From contig SKWB01000021.1 of the NCBI GenBank assembly GCA_007129135.1, positions 1-6,862 of the forward strand: DNA of 6,862 bases. Reading direction: 5' to 3'. The notes under the pieces are model-generated. The model saw only the letters and a list, made by a program, of their open reading frames with translations. It ran no database searches and had not been told where the DNA came from. Position 1 is the first letter of the stretch. Every line of letters begins with the position of its first letter. The DNA is from Halococcaceae archaeon (GTDB taxonomy: Archaea; Halobacteriota; Halobacteria; Halobacteriales; Halalkalicoccaceae). This document shows, in pieces, positions 5,797 to 6,862 of this stretch. The position numbers were made by a program, and so were the translations under genes.

Positions 5797-5800
5797 GCGG

Positions 5801-6547
5801 CTACTCGTCCTCGTCGGTCGGGACGTCGAGTTCGGCGATGTACTCCTCGATCTCCTCGTCGGTGAGCTTGATGAACTGCTCGGACTCGGCGTCGATCGTC
5901 GCGACGCCGACCCCGCTCGCGTCCAGCTCCTCCTCGTTGGCCGTCGAGAGCGCCGACAGCGCGAGGTCGATCCCGCCGTCTAAGTCCATCGTCTCGTCGT
6001 AGTGTTCCTCGAGGTACTCCTCGATCTCGCCCCTGTTCTCGCCGACCGCGAGCGCCTTCCACTCCATCGGCGTGCCCGAGGGGTCGGTCTCGTAGAGTCG
6101 GGGCGTGCCGTCGTTGTCCACGCCGCCGATGATCAGCGCGACGCCGAACGGCCGGGCGCCGCCGATCTGGGTGTACTGCTGGATGTGGTCGGTGACGTCC
6201 TTCGTGAGCGTCTCGACGCCGATCGCCTCGCCGTAGCGCAGCCGGTTGATCTGTGCGTTCCGGCGGGCGAAGTCGACGAGCTGGCGGGCGTCGGCGACGT
6301 GACCGGCGCTCGCGACGCCGAGGTGCTCGTCGATCTTGTGGATCTTCTCGACGCTCGTGCGCTCCATCAGCTGCGAGCGGATCCGCTTGTCGACGGCGAG
6401 GACGACGCCGCCCTCGGTCCTGATTCCGATGCTCGCGGTCCCGCGTTTGACCGCCTCTCGCGCGTACTCGACCTGGTAGAGGCGTCCGTCCGGCGAGAAG
6501 ATCGTGATCCCCCGGTCGTACGCCTGCTGTTGGGCTTGTCCCTGCAT
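5801..6547 (-). CDS. psmA: Proteasome subunit alpha
   Basis: The alpha subunit forms the outer rings of the 20S proteasome, gating substrate entry and docking AAA ATPases such as PAN. The 248-aa protein has the N-terminal alpha signature at residues 10-32 (YDRGITIFSPDGRLYQVEYA and onward). Lys68 in SVEKI (65-69) aligns with Lys66 of the Thermoplasma alpha subunit, the pocket residue that receives ATPase C-terminal tails. Further family blocks are SAGHVADARQLVDFARR at 80-96, QQYTQIGGARPFGV at 123-136 and YETDPSGTP at 152-160. The C-terminus is an acidic tail ending EDE. It has no catalytic Thr, as expected for alpha. ATG 6547 gives the conserved MQGQAQQQAYDRG start. It lies 3 bases after the stop of the RNase P subunit gene, so the two are co-transcribed. 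Confidence 0.98.
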   Translation of the reverse strand: MQGQAQQQAYDRGITIFSPDGRLYQVEYAREAVKRGTASIGIRTEGGVVLAVDKRIRSQLMERTSVEKIHKIDEHLGVASAGHVADARQLVDFARRNAQINRLRYGEAIGVETLTKDVTDHIQQYTQIGGARPFGVALIIGGVDNDGTPRLYETDPSGTPMEWKALAVGENRGEIEEYLEEHYDETMDLDGGIDLALSALSTANEEELDASGVGVATIDAESEQFIKLTDEEIEEYIAELDVPTDEDE

Positions 6548-6550
6548 AGT

Positions 6551-6862
6551 TTAGTCCCTGAAATCGAGGTCGGTCGCCCCCACGAACGTGCCGTCGACCC
6601 GCACGTCAATCAGATCGCCCCGTGCGACGGCAGGCCGCTCCTCGCCCGCGAACGCGACCGTTGTCTCACCCGATTCTTCCGGTCGGCCGCGTATATACTT
6701 TTCTTCACAGCCTCGCACCGTCCCGCTGATCCCGCGCACCCACAGACCCACCGGAGCGTCCCCGATCGTCGAGGTACAGGCGAGCGCGGCGCGCGTCTCA
6801 CCCTCCCGACCCCTCCGGCTCCTGACCACGGCCTCACCCTCGCCGGCGTCGAACCGGAAGTG
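6551..6862 (-). CDS. rnp2: RNase P protein component 2 (Pop5 family), C-terminal part (5' end outside window)
   Basis: Pop5 is a protein subunit of archaeal RNase P, which removes the 5' leader of pre-tRNA; it pairs with the Rpp30 homolog. The frame is open from the right edge to TAA 6551-6553, giving 103 visible residues beginning HFRFDAGEGEAVVRSRRG. The block WVRGISGTVRGCEEKYI (about residues 41-57) is the diagnostic Pop5 RNA-binding strand and loop. A region of about 46 residues follows, with beta-strand-like segments ending in DLDFRD; I believe such tails are common in haloarchaeal members. GTG 6829 is not the start, because conserved sequence continues through it to the edge. About 50 N-terminal residues should lie beyond 6862. 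Three bases separate it from psmA. Confidence 0.9.
   Translation of the reverse strand, partial: HFRFDAGEGEAVVRSRRGREGETRAALACTSTIGDAPVGLWVRGISGTVRGCEEKYIRGRPEESGETTVAFAGEERPAVARGDLIDVRVDGTFVGATDLDFRD

Noticed and set aside
4713..6062. 449-codon open frame on the minus strand spanning SBDS and part of psmA
   Set aside because: Its translation is dominated by Arg and Gly, lies out of frame over two well-identified genes, and has no family features. It is a shadow frame of GC-rich DNA.
6690..6700. Strong TATA-like GTATATAC inside rnp2 as a psmA promoter
   Set aside because: It encodes the conserved Pop5 residues KYI and lies about 145 bases before psmA, which would need an unusually long leader. 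psmA is 3 bases from rnp2, so co-transcription is simpler.
1..6862. Mobile element, CRISPR array, toxin-antitoxin or defence system
   Set aside because: Both strands were read; no transposase, integrase, direct-repeat array, nuclease or toxin pair was recognised, and gene content is mostly housekeeping.

Overview
The window reads as a chromosomal segment of a haloarchaeon (class Halobacteria). Base composition is high in G+C, most codons end in G or C, and the proteins are rich in Asp and Glu. The gene families are archaeal: proteasome alpha subunit, archaeal SBDS, the Pop5-type RNase P protein, archaeal HflX, a DUF2209-like protein and a bacterio-opsin-activator-type HTH regulator. There are no insertion sequences, integrases, CRISPR arrays, tRNAs or rRNAs. 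The species cannot be named from this alone.

Left part. The 3' portion of moaC (molybdenum cofactor synthesis, + strand) enters from the left edge. It is followed by 361 bp without a supported gene, which hold three short dyads and a TATA-like element. Next is a complete cytochrome P450 gene (721-2073, +). It meets head-on a small HTH_10-type regulator (2074-2730, -), and the two stop codons abut in the hexamer TAGCTA.

Middle part. A 212-bp spacer with a GC-only hairpin separates the regulator from hflX (2943-4232, -). The hflX start overlaps the end of a DUF2209-like gene by ATGA, so the two look co-transcribed. The conserved N-terminus of the DUF2209-like protein continues upstream of the only in-frame ATG. 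One missing G just after an upstream ATG would restore the full gene, which suggests a frameshift or a sequence error.

Right part. A small FUN14-family membrane protein (4719-5036, +) converges on an SBDS gene (5033-5758, -) with 4-bp overlapping stops. Upstream of SBDS on the same strand lie psmA (proteasome alpha) and the C-terminal part of the RNase P Pop5 subunit gene, cut by the right edge. This RNase P / proteasome / SBDS order matches one end of the archaeal exosome superoperon without the exosome genes, as expected for halophiles. SBDS also has its own well-placed promoter.

Functional theme. The right two thirds is housekeeping: large-subunit quality control and ribosome release (SBDS, HflX), tRNA 5' processing (RNase P) and protein turnover (proteasome). 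The P450 and its neighbouring regulator are the accessory part. I saw no convincing new defence, mobile or biosynthetic system.
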